64,000 nt of DNA from Gammaproteobacteria bacterium (GCA_030148865.1 JASBSR010000029.1:1-64000); one strand, 5' to 3'; positions 25,940-33,075 are shown, counted from the first letter of the stretch. Numbers and translations are program-made. The notes: generated by a model from the letters alone, not told the origin.

Positions 25940-25991
25940 AATGATTGCATACTAACGCTCTGCCAGCCACAGATGTCAATTTGCAATGACT
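25940..25991 (-). promoter_or_regulatory. Paired enhancer-like sites for the 25.9-kb sigma-54 promoter
   Basis: The distal site, TGTCAATTTGCAATGACT (25974-25991), is a GTCA-N8-TGAC inverted repeat and overlaps the stop codon of the pentaheme gene. The proximal site has TTGCAT at 25945-25950 in the context TAATGATTGCATACTAA. The two cores are 36 bp apart. The same distance is found at 28915/28951. They are likely binding sites for the NtrC-type regulator. Confidence 0.65.
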
Positions 25992-27217
25992 CTCGCTGGC
26001 ACCGGTTCTCGCAGTTCCAGCAGGCGGTAATGACTGGCCTCGGCTTCCGCCAGAGCACGCCGTAATACCGCCACAGTGGCTGCGGGAAGTCGGTCTGCCT
26101 GGGTCAGACTCTGGCGAAAAGTGCGCTCGTAATGCTCACGCGGTGCCACCTCAATAACCAGCTCTATATCCCACCGGGCACCGACCACTGGCAGGGTTAG
26201 CGGCAACTGCAACTGCCGGCTTTCACCTGCAGGAATACGCGTATCAAATTGTTGTTCGCTAAGATCGGTATTCACCTGCCAGCCAATAATGTCACGATAA
26301 AACTCTCGAACCTGACCCGAATCACGCTGCCGCAAACTGAACACCAGCGTGACTTTGGGCACCATGTAGCTGGGAAAATAGTGGCCCGCGCCGCGGTTAT
26401 GTACGGTTGTCTTAACACTCACCGAATTCGCGGCTGTGCGACTGACTACCATCTCTACATCTATCGCGGTACGTGTTATTTTTGCATCGTGAATGCCACG
26501 CCAGAGATGCTGCCGCTCGGGCATGTGACAATCCTGACATTGCACCCCCTGTCGCGCCTGGGGAGATTGTTGCCACTGATTAAAGGTGTCCACCAGTAGC
26601 TTGCCCTGTATTGTCGGCGGCTGATCTTTTGCCTGATGCTGGTGGCATGCAGCACAGAAACGGCTATCCTGAAATGCTGCGCTAATGACAAAACCACCGT
26701 GGGGCAAGTCTCCCGACAGTTCCTGCCGTGGTGGCGGCCCAAAGCGCTGATGCCGGCGCAGATGACAGCCGGCGCAGACCAGCCCGGCATCAGCCAGCTC
26801 AGCCGGCAACCATGGCGGTGGCGGTTCAGCGGGTGCATTAGGCCAGTGCTGTTGCAGGGCGACCAGTGCTTTTTGCTCCGCCAGGGGAGCGTGGCAGCGT
26901 AGACATTTATTGCCCTGCTGCTGTGACATCAGCTGTAGTTGCCACTGAATACCGGCACCCATGGTATGGGCATGCAAACTGGTTTGCCATTGTGCAAACT
27001 GCGCGGCATGGCATTCACCACAGGACCGGGGTGCAAGCGATGCTTCTAGTGATGTATAGGTAGCAGGTGGCTGGCCCTGGGCCGGTAGCACCGCTGGCCA
27101 GTGGCGCTCGAGAAAGTTACCGACATCTGTTTGATCTGCATCAGTATTGCCATAGTCGCAGGCTGCAACCGCCAGCAGAAAACAGCTCACCAGGATACCG
27201 ACAATCAGGCGTTTCAA
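25976..27217 (-). CDS. Pentaheme c-type cytochrome lipoprotein
   Basis: A 413-residue lipoprotein. A lipobox AVAAC places the acylated cysteine at residue 20. Five CXXCH motifs follow: CGECH (66-70), CLRCH (105-109), CAGCH (148-152), CAACH (188-192), CQDCH (227-231). The C-terminal 180 residues carry no heme and look beta-rich (TVHNRGAGHYFPSYMVPKV). Start is taken as TTG at 27217, with AGGAG upstream; an ATG at 27253 lies inside a 10-bp hairpin and gives an atypical leader. It is probably outer-membrane anchored. It lies downstream of the rhodanese gene in the same transcript and is an ExtK/L-like partner of the porin. Confidence 0.85.
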   Translation of the reverse strand: MKRLIVGILVSCFLLAVAACDYGNTDADQTDVGNFLERHWPAVLPAQGQPPATYTSLEASLAPRSCGECHAAQFAQWQTSLHAHTMGAGIQWQLQLMSQQQGNKCLRCHAPLAEQKALVALQQHWPNAPAEPPPPWLPAELADAGLVCAGCHLRRHQRFGPPPRQELSGDLPHGGFVISAAFQDSRFCAACHQHQAKDQPPTIQGKLLVDTFNQWQQSPQARQGVQCQDCHMPERQHLWRGIHDAKITRTAIDVEMVVSRTAANSVSVKTTVHNRGAGHYFPSYMVPKVTLVFSLRQRDSGQVREFYRDIIGWQVNTDLSEQQFDTRIPAGESRQLQLPLTLPVVGARWDIELVIEVAPREHYERTFRQSLTQADRLPAATVAVLRRALAEAEASHYRLLELREPVPARVIAN

Positions 27218-27245
27218 AAGCGGGTGAACTCCTGCACAAAATAAG

Positions 27246-27269
27246 GGGCCCATGGTCTCCCATGGGCCC
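27246..27269 (-). promoter_or_regulatory. Intercistronic hairpin between rhodanese and pentaheme genes
   Basis: GGGCCCATGG (27246-27255) and CCATGGGCCC (27260-27269) form a perfect 10-bp GC-rich stem with a 4-base loop. On the transcript it is followed by CUUAUUUUG, so it could be a weak or partial terminator, or an mRNA-processing/stability element that tunes cytochrome relative to rhodanese expression. Confidence 0.65.
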
Positions 27270-27301
27270 AGCTCTCAGGCGGCTAAAGTAATCTGGATAT
27301 A

Positions 27302-28729
27302 TCAGCCACCACAGGGATTAACGGGCAATAAACCGCTGCTGCCCGGATCACTACCGGCACCACCAGTGCTAAATTTATAGGCCCTGTCTGCAGCGACAAT
27401 GGCATTCGCGCTGGCAGCATAAGCATCATTGATCGTGCGCATAGCCACTTTGGTAATATCGTTGGCTGGGCGGAAGAACGATACAACATCAGTCCGCCAG
27501 GGCGAATCTATCGGCAAAATATAATTGCCCGTGGCATCCTGCAGGTAAGATAAAGAATTCCACTCTATCATTGCACCATCGTAGAAACGAGTCGGCTTAC
27601 CCAGCACTACGACACTGACCATCCCGGTAATCATGGCACGGAAAGTGGTTTCGCAATACGTATAAATCGTATCGCCTGTCTGATATGCGTTACCTGCGCC
27701 GAGATTCTGATAGGTGCCGTCAATAAAACCATCACCGCTGACATTACCATCAAGATACGCCTGAAGATCGACTTTGTCTTTGTAACGATACCCTTCGGCA
27801 GCGACCAGCATATTGGTAAAGTTCAGCTGGACAGCACCGCGTGGATGGCCCTGACGTGAACCCGCATTCTGGAAGGTAGTCATATAATCCGCCACCGGCA
27901 CACCGGTGCCGTCATCCTCACCTGCCGAGTACTGGTTAACACTGCGCGCATCCCAGATAAACACGCCATCGTTTAACACATTGGTGTCAGTGCTCGGCAG
28001 TATTGCCAGCATATCCTCAACCGTTGCCTGCAGCTCAGTATTGTCAGCCGGTAAATCACGCACCGATACTATGCCGCTGTTTGGTGCTGTGCTGGCGGTC
28101 GCCTGGAAGTCACCGGCCACCATGCTGCTGCCATTGAGCCACTGGCTGCCGCCATTGAGTAGCGCAAGGTGCTCCGCCTCAACACCCCAGTAACGCAGGG
28201 CATACCAGCATCGTCCCTGCCCCATCGCATTGCCATAACTGCCGGTGCCCATGGCACAAACCACCATGTCTTTGCGGGGATCGATATTGTATTTTTTCAA
28301 CAGACCGTCAACCGTTGGGCCGTCTATCACCATACTGACGGTGGTGATGACACCATTCGAACGTGTCTGTATCCATTCCGACGTAGGTGCCAGATAGGTA
28401 AACACATTGAAGTTGTTTGGCTTGATGTATTCTGCACCGGCTGGGCCTTCTGTTAATTGCAGAATGACCAGTTTACCGGTTATCCCTGCGGGACGATTGG
28501 TGAGCCAGTCATCTTTCCAGCGCTTCAATGTCGCGCCACTAATCATGCCGTTGACATTGTTATCGTAATTATCAGCCGATATTTGCGCGATATCCGCTGG
28601 CTTCGAAATGGTGACGGTGGACATATTGTTTTCTGTCCCGCAGCCGGTCACCACCAGTGCGAGGCCAGCCAGTGTCAGCAGCGCAATAGCGTGCCGTTTC
28701 TGTAACAGCGTTTGTTTAAATCTGAACAT
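27302..28729 (-). CDS. Tandem-rhodanese lipoprotein (ExtH-like)
   Basis: A 475-residue lipoprotein with lipobox VVTGC (acyl cysteine 30) and two rhodanese-like domains. The first (about 60-205) has C158 in VVCAMGTGSYGNAMG at the active-loop position, plus C174. The second (about 235-400) has FIWDARSVNQY, GHPRGAVQLNF and the active-site loop with C359 (YCETTFRA). Rhodaneses carry a persulfide, or selenide in some cases, on this cysteine. Placing one on a lipid anchor outside the cytoplasm beside cytochromes matches ExtH of Geobacter. It has its own sigma-54 promoter (28821-28836) and leads the pentaheme gene. Confidence 0.85.
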   Translation of the reverse strand: MFRFKQTLLQKRHAIALLTLAGLALVVTGCGTENNMSTVTISKPADIAQISADNYDNNVNGMISGATLKRWKDDWLTNRPAGITGKLVILQLTEGPAGAEYIKPNNFNVFTYLAPTSEWIQTRSNGVITTVSMVIDGPTVDGLLKKYNIDPRKDMVVCAMGTGSYGNAMGQGRCWYALRYWGVEAEHLALLNGGSQWLNGSSMVAGDFQATASTAPNSGIVSVRDLPADNTELQATVEDMLAILPSTDTNVLNDGVFIWDARSVNQYSAGEDDGTGVPVADYMTTFQNAGSRQGHPRGAVQLNFTNMLVAAEGYRYKDKVDLQAYLDGNVSGDGFIDGTYQNLGAGNAYQTGDTIYTYCETTFRAMITGMVSVVVLGKPTRFYDGAMIEWNSLSYLQDATGNYILPIDSPWRTDVVSFFRPANDITKVAMRTINDAYAASANAIVAADRAYKFSTGGAGSDPGSSGLLPVNPCGG

Positions 28730-28820
28730 TTAGCCTTCCTCCACAATGCCTGGTTTTCTACCGGCAACCCGCCATCAGGCGAGTACCGATAGCTGAATAT
28801 CAATAGTCAATCTTAAAGTT

Positions 28821-28836
28821 TGCAACTTGTGTGCCA
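28821..28836 (-). promoter_or_regulatory. Sigma-54 promoter of the rhodanese-pentaheme transcript
   Basis: Minus-strand sequence TGGCACACAAGTTGCA matches the consensus at every scored position (TGGCAC, N5, TTGCA) with exact spacing. It lies about 92 bp before the rhodanese ATG. Upstream sites are at 28911-28963. It is the strongest sigma-54 promoter in the window. Confidence 0.88.
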
Positions 28837-28910
28837 TGTTAAAACACAGCTTTTAATCAATTATTTATCAAATAGTTAAGTGTTTATCGTGGTTTTTTCC
28901 AGAGCGTTTT

Positions 28911-28963
28911 CCGGTTGCATTAATCGTAACCAGGCGGCCGCCTAGTCATTTTGCAATGACTGC
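28911..28963 (-). promoter_or_regulatory. Paired enhancer-like sites for the 28.8-kb sigma-54 promoter
   Basis: The distal site AGTCATTTTGCAATGACT (28944-28961) is a perfect inverted repeat (7-bp arms around TTGC). A weaker proximal site has TTGCAT at 28915-28920. Cores are 36 bp apart, 80 and 116 bp upstream of the -24 element. This is the best palindromic example from which to derive the regulator's recognition sequence. Confidence 0.68.
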
Positions 28964-28965
28964 CA

Positions 28966-29148
28966 TCAGCCCAGCACCACCGGAATAACCGCCCGTTCGA
29001 GCCAGTCAAGCGTTTTGGCATAGTTATCCGCTATTACCAGCTCTGCGACTGGAACACCCTGATCCCGCAAAGCCTGTATCAGAGCCTGGCCTGATGCCTG
29101 ATACCCTGCGACCGGGTACAGCAATAACACGGTGTTTTTTGTTGTCAT
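28966..29148 (-). CDS. Small DsrE-superfamily-like protein
   Basis: A 60-residue protein starting MTTKNTVLLLYPVAGYQASG, which resembles the first beta-alpha-beta unit of DsrE/TusD-type proteins. It shares the MTTKN start with the gene just upstream, which it overlaps by 4 bp. It is shorter than any full DsrE fold (about 110 residues), so it may be a half-domain that works as a complex subunit, or a decaying paralogue. It is last gene of the tusA-yeeE operon. Confidence 0.55.
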   Translation of the reverse strand: MTTKNTVLLLYPVAGYQASGQALIQALRDQGVPVAELVIADNYAKTLDWLERAVIPVVLG

Positions 29149-29402
29149 ACCAGATACACCACGTCGGCCCGCGCAATCGCTGCTGCCATGGCAGCAGCTG
29201 CCTCTGCCAGATTTTCCAGCCGCGACACCGGCACATCCGAGAATTCCAGTGCTTCCAGCTGTTCATCGGCAGCAGCAGATGCTTCGAGCACACCGCATAT
29301 CAATACACTCACCGCATCATCGAGCAGGGTCAGTCCAGATGCCATACGCAGCGCCTCAACTTTTTTGTCGCGGGCTATCATTAATATATTCTTTGTCGTC
29401 AT
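29145..29402 (-). CDS. DsrE-like small protein
   Basis: An 85-residue protein of the same group (MTTKNILMIARDKKVEALRMA, then DAVSVLICGVLE, ending DVVYLV), with the beta-alpha pattern of DsrE/DsrH sulfur-relay proteins. C36 could be a carrier residue but is not in a canonical position, so activity is uncertain. It lies 8 bp after one DsrE-like gene and overlaps the next by 4 bp. Confidence 0.6.
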   Translation of the reverse strand: MTTKNILMIARDKKVEALRMASGLTLLDDAVSVLICGVLEASAAADEQLEALEFSDVPVSRLENLAEAAAAMAAAIARADVVYLV

Positions 29403-29410
29403 CTACTCAC

Positions 29411-29722
29411 CTAAAACACCAGTACCCGATCTGAATTTTTTACCAGCGCCGCGTCCTGATACTGACCACCGATAATGATGCTCGGTATTGTCGCCAGAAC
29501 ATCGGCGTCTTTAATGTGATAGCGCTCGAGGCTCAGTTCACATAACGCCAGCCAGTGGCCGTCGCTGGCAAAACGCACGAAGCGCGGCTGCTGGACCAGC
29601 CGGACCCCACTGTCACTCAAAAAACAGCGTAACTGCCAGCCCCGAGCCGCCGCCGCTTCAAGCAAACCCAGCACGACTTCACCATGATGTTCGCTGGTAC
29701 ACACAACCCCTAAATTCATCAC
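29411..29722 (-). CDS. DsrE-family-like protein
   Basis: A 103-residue protein, MNLGVVCTSEHHGEVVLGLL at the N-terminus and a C-terminal ADVLATIPSIIIGGQYQDAA, consistent with the DsrE/DsrF fold. The cysteines are C8, C34 and C61. It overlaps the TusA-like gene upstream by 4 bp. TusA-DsrE pairs or fusions (as in YedF-type selenium-metabolism proteins) pass persulfide or selenium between cysteines; that role is inferred. Confidence 0.65.
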   Translation of the reverse strand: MMNLGVVCTSEHHGEVVLGLLEAAAARGWQLRCFLSDSGVRLVQQPRFVRFASDGHWLALCELSLERYHIKDADVLATIPSIIIGGQYQDAALVKNSDRVLVF

Positions 29723-29973
29723 GAACCCTTGCGTATTTTCCAGATGAAAGAACCATCCTTGTCTTCGCGCTCAAATAATTCATTGTCTTCGTTTTCGCAC
29801 ATTGCCATGATCGATTCCCCTGAAGACGGGTTATCGAATATCAGTGTCAGGACTTCCCCGTTGCTCATTTTTTGTAATGCTTTTTTGGTATACAACTGCG
29901 GATGCGGACAACTGTAACCACGCACATCCAGTTGATAGTGTCCGGCACTTGTCTGATCGAACTTTACAGCCAT
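29719..29973 (-). CDS. TusA-family sulfur carrier
   Basis: An 84-residue TusA/SirA-like protein. The carrier motif is C22-P-H-P in the context LDVRGYSCPHPQLYTKKAL, and the C-terminus ends in the expected beta-strand (SFIWKIRKGS). It carries a persulfide (or selenium equivalent) on the cysteine. It is 45 bp downstream of the YeeE/YedE transporter, a very common pairing, and coupled to the DsrE-like gene. Confidence 0.9.
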   Translation of the reverse strand: MAVKFDQTSAGHYQLDVRGYSCPHPQLYTKKALQKMSNGEVLTLIFDNPSSGESIMAMCENEDNELFEREDKDGSFIWKIRKGS

Positions 29974-30018
29974 TGCTTGTATCTCCTTTGTTAATCTGAA
30001 GTCATATAAAGCGCAGTA

Positions 30019-31491
30019 TCACAGCGGGCAATCATCGAATTGCGAGGCCCGCCATGACAACCACAAATTGAAGAGCTTGACACCGACATAACCGCCAGCC
30101 ACCATACCCAGCAGGAACAGCCAGCCACTCGGATCCCCATTGGACACCGTGGCAAAATAAGCACCGATGTTGCACCCCAAAGCAATGCGCGCACCAATGC
30201 CCATTAAGCATCCGCCGACCAGGGCAAAGATGGCGGTTTCCATACTGGGCCGTTTCCATTTAAATTCGCGACGCAGCAGTGCCAGTATCGCGGCACCCAG
30301 AATAATACCGATGGACATGAAACCCGGCGCATTGATCAGCGGACTGGGGACACCATTTTCCAGGCCAAAAAAAATGTTATCGCGCATCCCGACACCTGCT
30401 TTCTCCATCACCCAGGCACCCCACTGCGCTTCCTGCGTGGTGATATACCAGTAGCCAGGATCAAACACCGTATCCTGAATCGACAGGCCTGTTTTGTGAC
30501 CCATATCCGCCAGCAGCTCACCAAAATTAAATATGCCGTAATGCTCGCGCAGCAAACCCGTCACCCAGACATGCAGGCCGGCAAAAACGCCCAGTCCAAT
30601 GCCAGCAATGGCCGTGTTTTTCGAAGAGGTAATCATTGCCCAGATGCCACTGAGGTGATCACGCATACGCATAACAGACCGCTGAAGTTTTTGCCGGCGC
30701 ATATAGCCTTTGCGAAAGTAATAAACGTAGAGCACAACCACAATCAGACTGGCGGGCAAGATCGTCACCAGGAAGGAATCGGCGAGAAAACTTGCCACCA
30801 GGGGATTGCTCACATCCAGCATATCAGCGGCTGTAGCTCCTTTTAGATCCCAGATATAGCCTGCGGTAAATATGTCGAACCAGCCCTGAGTCACGCTCAA
30901 TTCCTCTGGCATCGCCTTGGCGGTCGCCGATGCGACCCATGATGCGGGCACGAGTTTATCGAACCAGCCGCTCATAGCCACAAAAATAGCCTGGGAAAAT
31001 GAAATCGACAAAATCACCAGAGCTGAGCCCATATTGCCTTCGCCCGTCTTGTACAGCGAGCCGCTGGCACAGCCACCGGTAAAGATAATGCCAAAACCAA
31101 AAATGAATGCACCGATAATGATGTGCCAGCCCAAAGGATGCGGATTCACCGTATGAAAACCACCGACCTTGACTGCGGCTGCGATCAGCGAATACAGGCT
31201 GATACCAATCATGATGCCCACCGCCATCCGCGGCACACCGACCGCAAATAAATCGCGAACCGCAGACGCCATGCAAAAGCGACCATATTGCAGGAACATG
31301 CCATAGGCCAGGCCAAACCAGACGTAGACCAGCAAATAGATCCAGCGGCTATCGATCAATAGCGCCCAGACAGAGCCGATCACTACCAGCATAAGTATGG
31401 TGGCCGCATAACGATTGGCACTTTGTGCCCACCAGCTGCTGGATTTGTTTTCTGTGGTCAAATCCACGTACACGCCGGATTCGTTATTCAT
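30019..31491 (-). CDS. YeeE/YedE-family transporter (thiosulfate/selenium type)
   Basis: A 490-residue inner-membrane protein with about 11-13 helices and the family motifs: FGFGIIFTGGCASGSLYKTG, and GGCLMGIGARIALGCNIGAY near the C-terminus. The conserved cysteines in these loops pass thiosulfate through the membrane in characterised TsuA (YeeE); YedE relatives are annotated as selenium transporters. It is flanked by two TusA-like carriers, in the transcript from the sigma-54 promoter at 31929-31944. The substrate here (thiosulfate, selenite/selenide or another) cannot be decided. Confidence 0.9.
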   Translation of the reverse strand: MNNESGVYVDLTTENKSSSWWAQSANRYAATILMLVVIGSVWALLIDSRWIYLLVYVWFGLAYGMFLQYGRFCMASAVRDLFAVGVPRMAVGIMIGISLYSLIAAAVKVGGFHTVNPHPLGWHIIIGAFIFGFGIIFTGGCASGSLYKTGEGNMGSALVILSISFSQAIFVAMSGWFDKLVPASWVASATAKAMPEELSVTQGWFDIFTAGYIWDLKGATAADMLDVSNPLVASFLADSFLVTILPASLIVVVLYVYYFRKGYMRRQKLQRSVMRMRDHLSGIWAMITSSKNTAIAGIGLGVFAGLHVWVTGLLREHYGIFNFGELLADMGHKTGLSIQDTVFDPGYWYITTQEAQWGAWVMEKAGVGMRDNIFFGLENGVPSPLINAPGFMSIGIILGAAILALLRREFKWKRPSMETAIFALVGGCLMGIGARIALGCNIGAYFATVSNGDPSGWLFLLGMVAGGYVGVKLFNLWLSWRASQFDDCPL

Positions 31492-31541
31492 CGTACCTCT
31501 CTCTAAATATCAAATTAATCAGGGTGACCCCATCACCTGCT

Positions 31542-31874
31542 TTACTCTTCCTTACGTAAATAGATACGCCAGCCGCTGTCAGTGTGCAGCGTTGCCAGAT
31601 GCCGGCTGCTCAGCACCATGGCCAACGCGGGTATGGTTTCAACCGTCGTGGGATTATCAGAAACCAGCTCCAGGACATCGCCTTTTTGCATGTCTTCCAG
31701 CATGCGCATCGTAATCAGCTGCGGTCGCGGGCAGGCTGCCCCCATACAGTCAGCCGTATGGGAAACCTGTACGACCTCACCCCAGGGCAATTCCACCGGG
31801 CGTCGCTTACGGTCTACAATCACTTCATGCCTTCGCTGTAACCATTTGCGCCACAATGCCACCAGTTGCTTCAT
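31542..31874 (-). CDS. TusA-family protein, first gene of the transporter operon
   Basis: A 110-residue protein with a basic 25-residue leader (LVALWRKWLQRRHEV) before a TusA domain with the carrier motif ACPRPQLITMRML. D-G-x-x-C-P is modified to DCMGAACPRP, placing an additional cysteine four residues before the carrier cysteine. The ATG at 31874 has a GAGG site 7 bp upstream and is preferred to the GTG at 31880. About 55 bp downstream of a sigma-54 promoter. Confidence 0.85.
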   Translation of the reverse strand: MKQLVALWRKWLQRRHEVIVDRKRRPVELPWGEVVQVSHTADCMGAACPRPQLITMRMLEDMQKGDVLELVSDNPTTVETIPALAMVLSSRHLATLHTDSGWRIYLRKEE

Positions 31875-31928
31875 AGCCACGCCTCAGCCATTTCAAGCAA
31901 CAGCTCTTGAGCGCTTGTGTTATACCAA

Positions 31929-31944
31929 AGCATTATCTGTGCCA
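31929..31944 (-). promoter_or_regulatory. Sigma-54 promoter of the tusA-yeeE-tusA-dsrE operon
   Basis: Minus-strand TGGCACAGATAATGCT: perfect -24 hexamer, GC at -12 with exact spacing. Transcription should start near 31918. The sequence from -24 outward is almost repeated at the promoter at 32879-32894. Confidence 0.82.
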
Positions 31945-32000
31945 TATTATTTTTCATAAAATAAACATAGAGTTATAAAATTCACCTGGATTTCCGGCGA

Positions 32001-32056
32001 GTATAATTTGCAATCGCGCAGCCGCATCGGCTATCACAATTAAATTTTGCAATCGC
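32001..32056 (-). promoter_or_regulatory. Paired enhancer-like sites for the 31.9-kb sigma-54 promoter
   Basis: Two cores, TTGCAA at 32008-32013 (ATAATTTGCAATCGC) and 32047-32052 (AAATTTTGCAATCGC), 39 bp apart in the same orientation, beginning about 64 bp upstream of the -24 element. The spacing equals that of the pair at 32958/32997. Confidence 0.65.
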
Positions 32057-32520
32057 TGCCACCGTGCCGCACAGGCTCTCCAGCAGTGCCGGTCTGATCT
32101 GGTGTCGAATCCGATCACCCGCATTGGGATTATTATGATGTTATAAGCAACCCCGCCTCAGCAGGTGGCTGTGCGTCCGGCTATTTCAGATAACAGCCAG
32201 CCTGGCGCAAAGACACCACACCAGACTGCGGCAAAGCATACTCAGCACTGACACGACGCTAACACGCCCGCACTGTCAGTCGACTCCGTATTTTTCCCAG
32301 ACCCGGCCAGGTTCTGTATCTTTTTTGCGCACACAATCGTAATCGCGGACAGAGATACCCGCCCAGAAAAAACCCGGCATCAGGGCGCCGCCCTAATATC
32401 AACAGGCGATTGCATATTGCGTGAACTTTCAACTTAACCGGCATAGCTGATGGTACCTCAACCAATTGCGTCTACCTGTCGCTTTTTCATTTTCCACTCG
32501 CCTTCAAAAAATTCATATAC
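32057..32520. other. Intergenic stretch without recognisable genes
   Basis: About 460 bp between the enhancer pair of the transporter operon and the terminator of the 74-residue gene. A short open frame at 32259-32465 on the minus strand has no start context, arginine-rich odd composition and no family likeness. I see no RNA gene or repeat here. Confidence 0.5.
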
Positions 32521-32524
32521 ATTT

Positions 32525-32560
32525 AAAAAAAATGCCAGTCGGCCACAGGGTCGACTGGCA
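32525..32560 (-). terminator. Rho-independent terminator of the 74-residue gene
   Basis: Stem TGCCAGTCG (32533-32541) with CGACTGGCA (32552-32560), 10-base loop, followed on the minus strand by eight T (32525-32532). It is 60 bp after the stop of the small gene, so that gene is a monocistronic unit. Confidence 0.88.
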
Positions 32561-32620
32561 AAGGCAGGGGAGTGCACGATGAAATGGTTGACTCTCTAAA
32601 TTTAATCCAGACGTTTTATT

Positions 32621-32845
32621 CTATATATTCAGGCCGTATGTCTTTACGAGGCTGACTGGGTTAAGCACGCTGTTTTGTACCAGATAATCGTTACCCATTT
32701 TCTGGCGGGCCAGAAGCTGGTCATCAGGCGCATTTATTTTGTCGCTATACTCGGTATTGTTAGCAAGTAACATCGCCGCCTGCACCACCATACCGATTAC
32801 GGCCACAGGTGAAACCCAAATCTGCTCTTCCGGGTTAACACTCAC
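32621..32845 (-). CDS. 74-residue protein of unknown function, sigma-54 controlled
   Basis: A small protein, MSVNPEEQIWVSPVAVIGMV at the start, ending VSLVKTYGLNI, with one moderately hydrophobic stretch (about 10-29) and no cysteines. It has no signal peptide. I do not recognise it. The reality of the gene is supported by its own unit: a sigma-54 promoter 34 bp upstream, a GAGG ribosome site 5 bp before the GTG start, and a strong terminator downstream. Upstream in-frame codons run back only 24 bp to a TAA. It belongs to the same regulon as the cytochrome/rhodanese/transporter genes and may be an accessory or regulatory subunit. Confidence 0.65.
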   Translation of the reverse strand: MSVNPEEQIWVSPVAVIGMVVQAAMLLANNTEYSDKINAPDDQLLARQKMGNDYLVQNSVLNPVSLVKTYGLNI

Positions 32846-32878
32846 CAGCGCCTCGAGTTCGCTTAGCGCTTAAGCAAA

Positions 32879-32894
32879 TGCATTATCTATGCCA
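32879..32894 (-). promoter_or_regulatory. Sigma-54 promoter of the 74-residue gene
   Basis: Minus-strand TGGCATAGATAATGCA, with GG and GC in exact register. Predicted start near 32868 gives a leader of about 23 bases. It differs from the promoter at 31929-31944 at only two of 16 positions, and flanking bases are also shared. Confidence 0.78.
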
Positions 32895-32950
32895 TATTAC
32901 TTTTCTCTTGATAAACATCAGGTTAGATTTTTCTGAGGTCGTTAATGAAA

Positions 32951-33006
32951 CCACAAATTGCAATCACACCGACCTCTCGGCGAACTCGGATAAATTTTGC
33001 AATCAT
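32951..33006 (-). promoter_or_regulatory. Paired enhancer-like sites for the 32.9-kb sigma-54 promoter
   Basis: TTGCAA cores at 32958-32963 (CAAATTGCAATCAC) and 32997-33002 (AAATTTTGCAATCAT), 39 bp apart, 64-66 bp and about 104 bp upstream of the -24 element. Architecture and sequence parallel the pair at 32008/32047. Confidence 0.65.
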
Positions 33007-33075
33007 CTGAATCTGGCATTTACTTCGGACGAACCGCAGCAAGTACCCGCTCAATCTTCGTTTCTCGCCAGGCGC

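Noticed and set aside
32259-32465. 68-codon minus-strand frame in the gap before the transporter operon
   Set aside because: Lies beyond the terminator at 32525-32560, no ribosome site, odd composition, no likeness to known proteins.
20807-32894. Naming the envelope genes extH, extI, extK directly
   Set aside because: Gene content is similar, but orthology needs alignment; only ExtH/ExtI-like wording is used.
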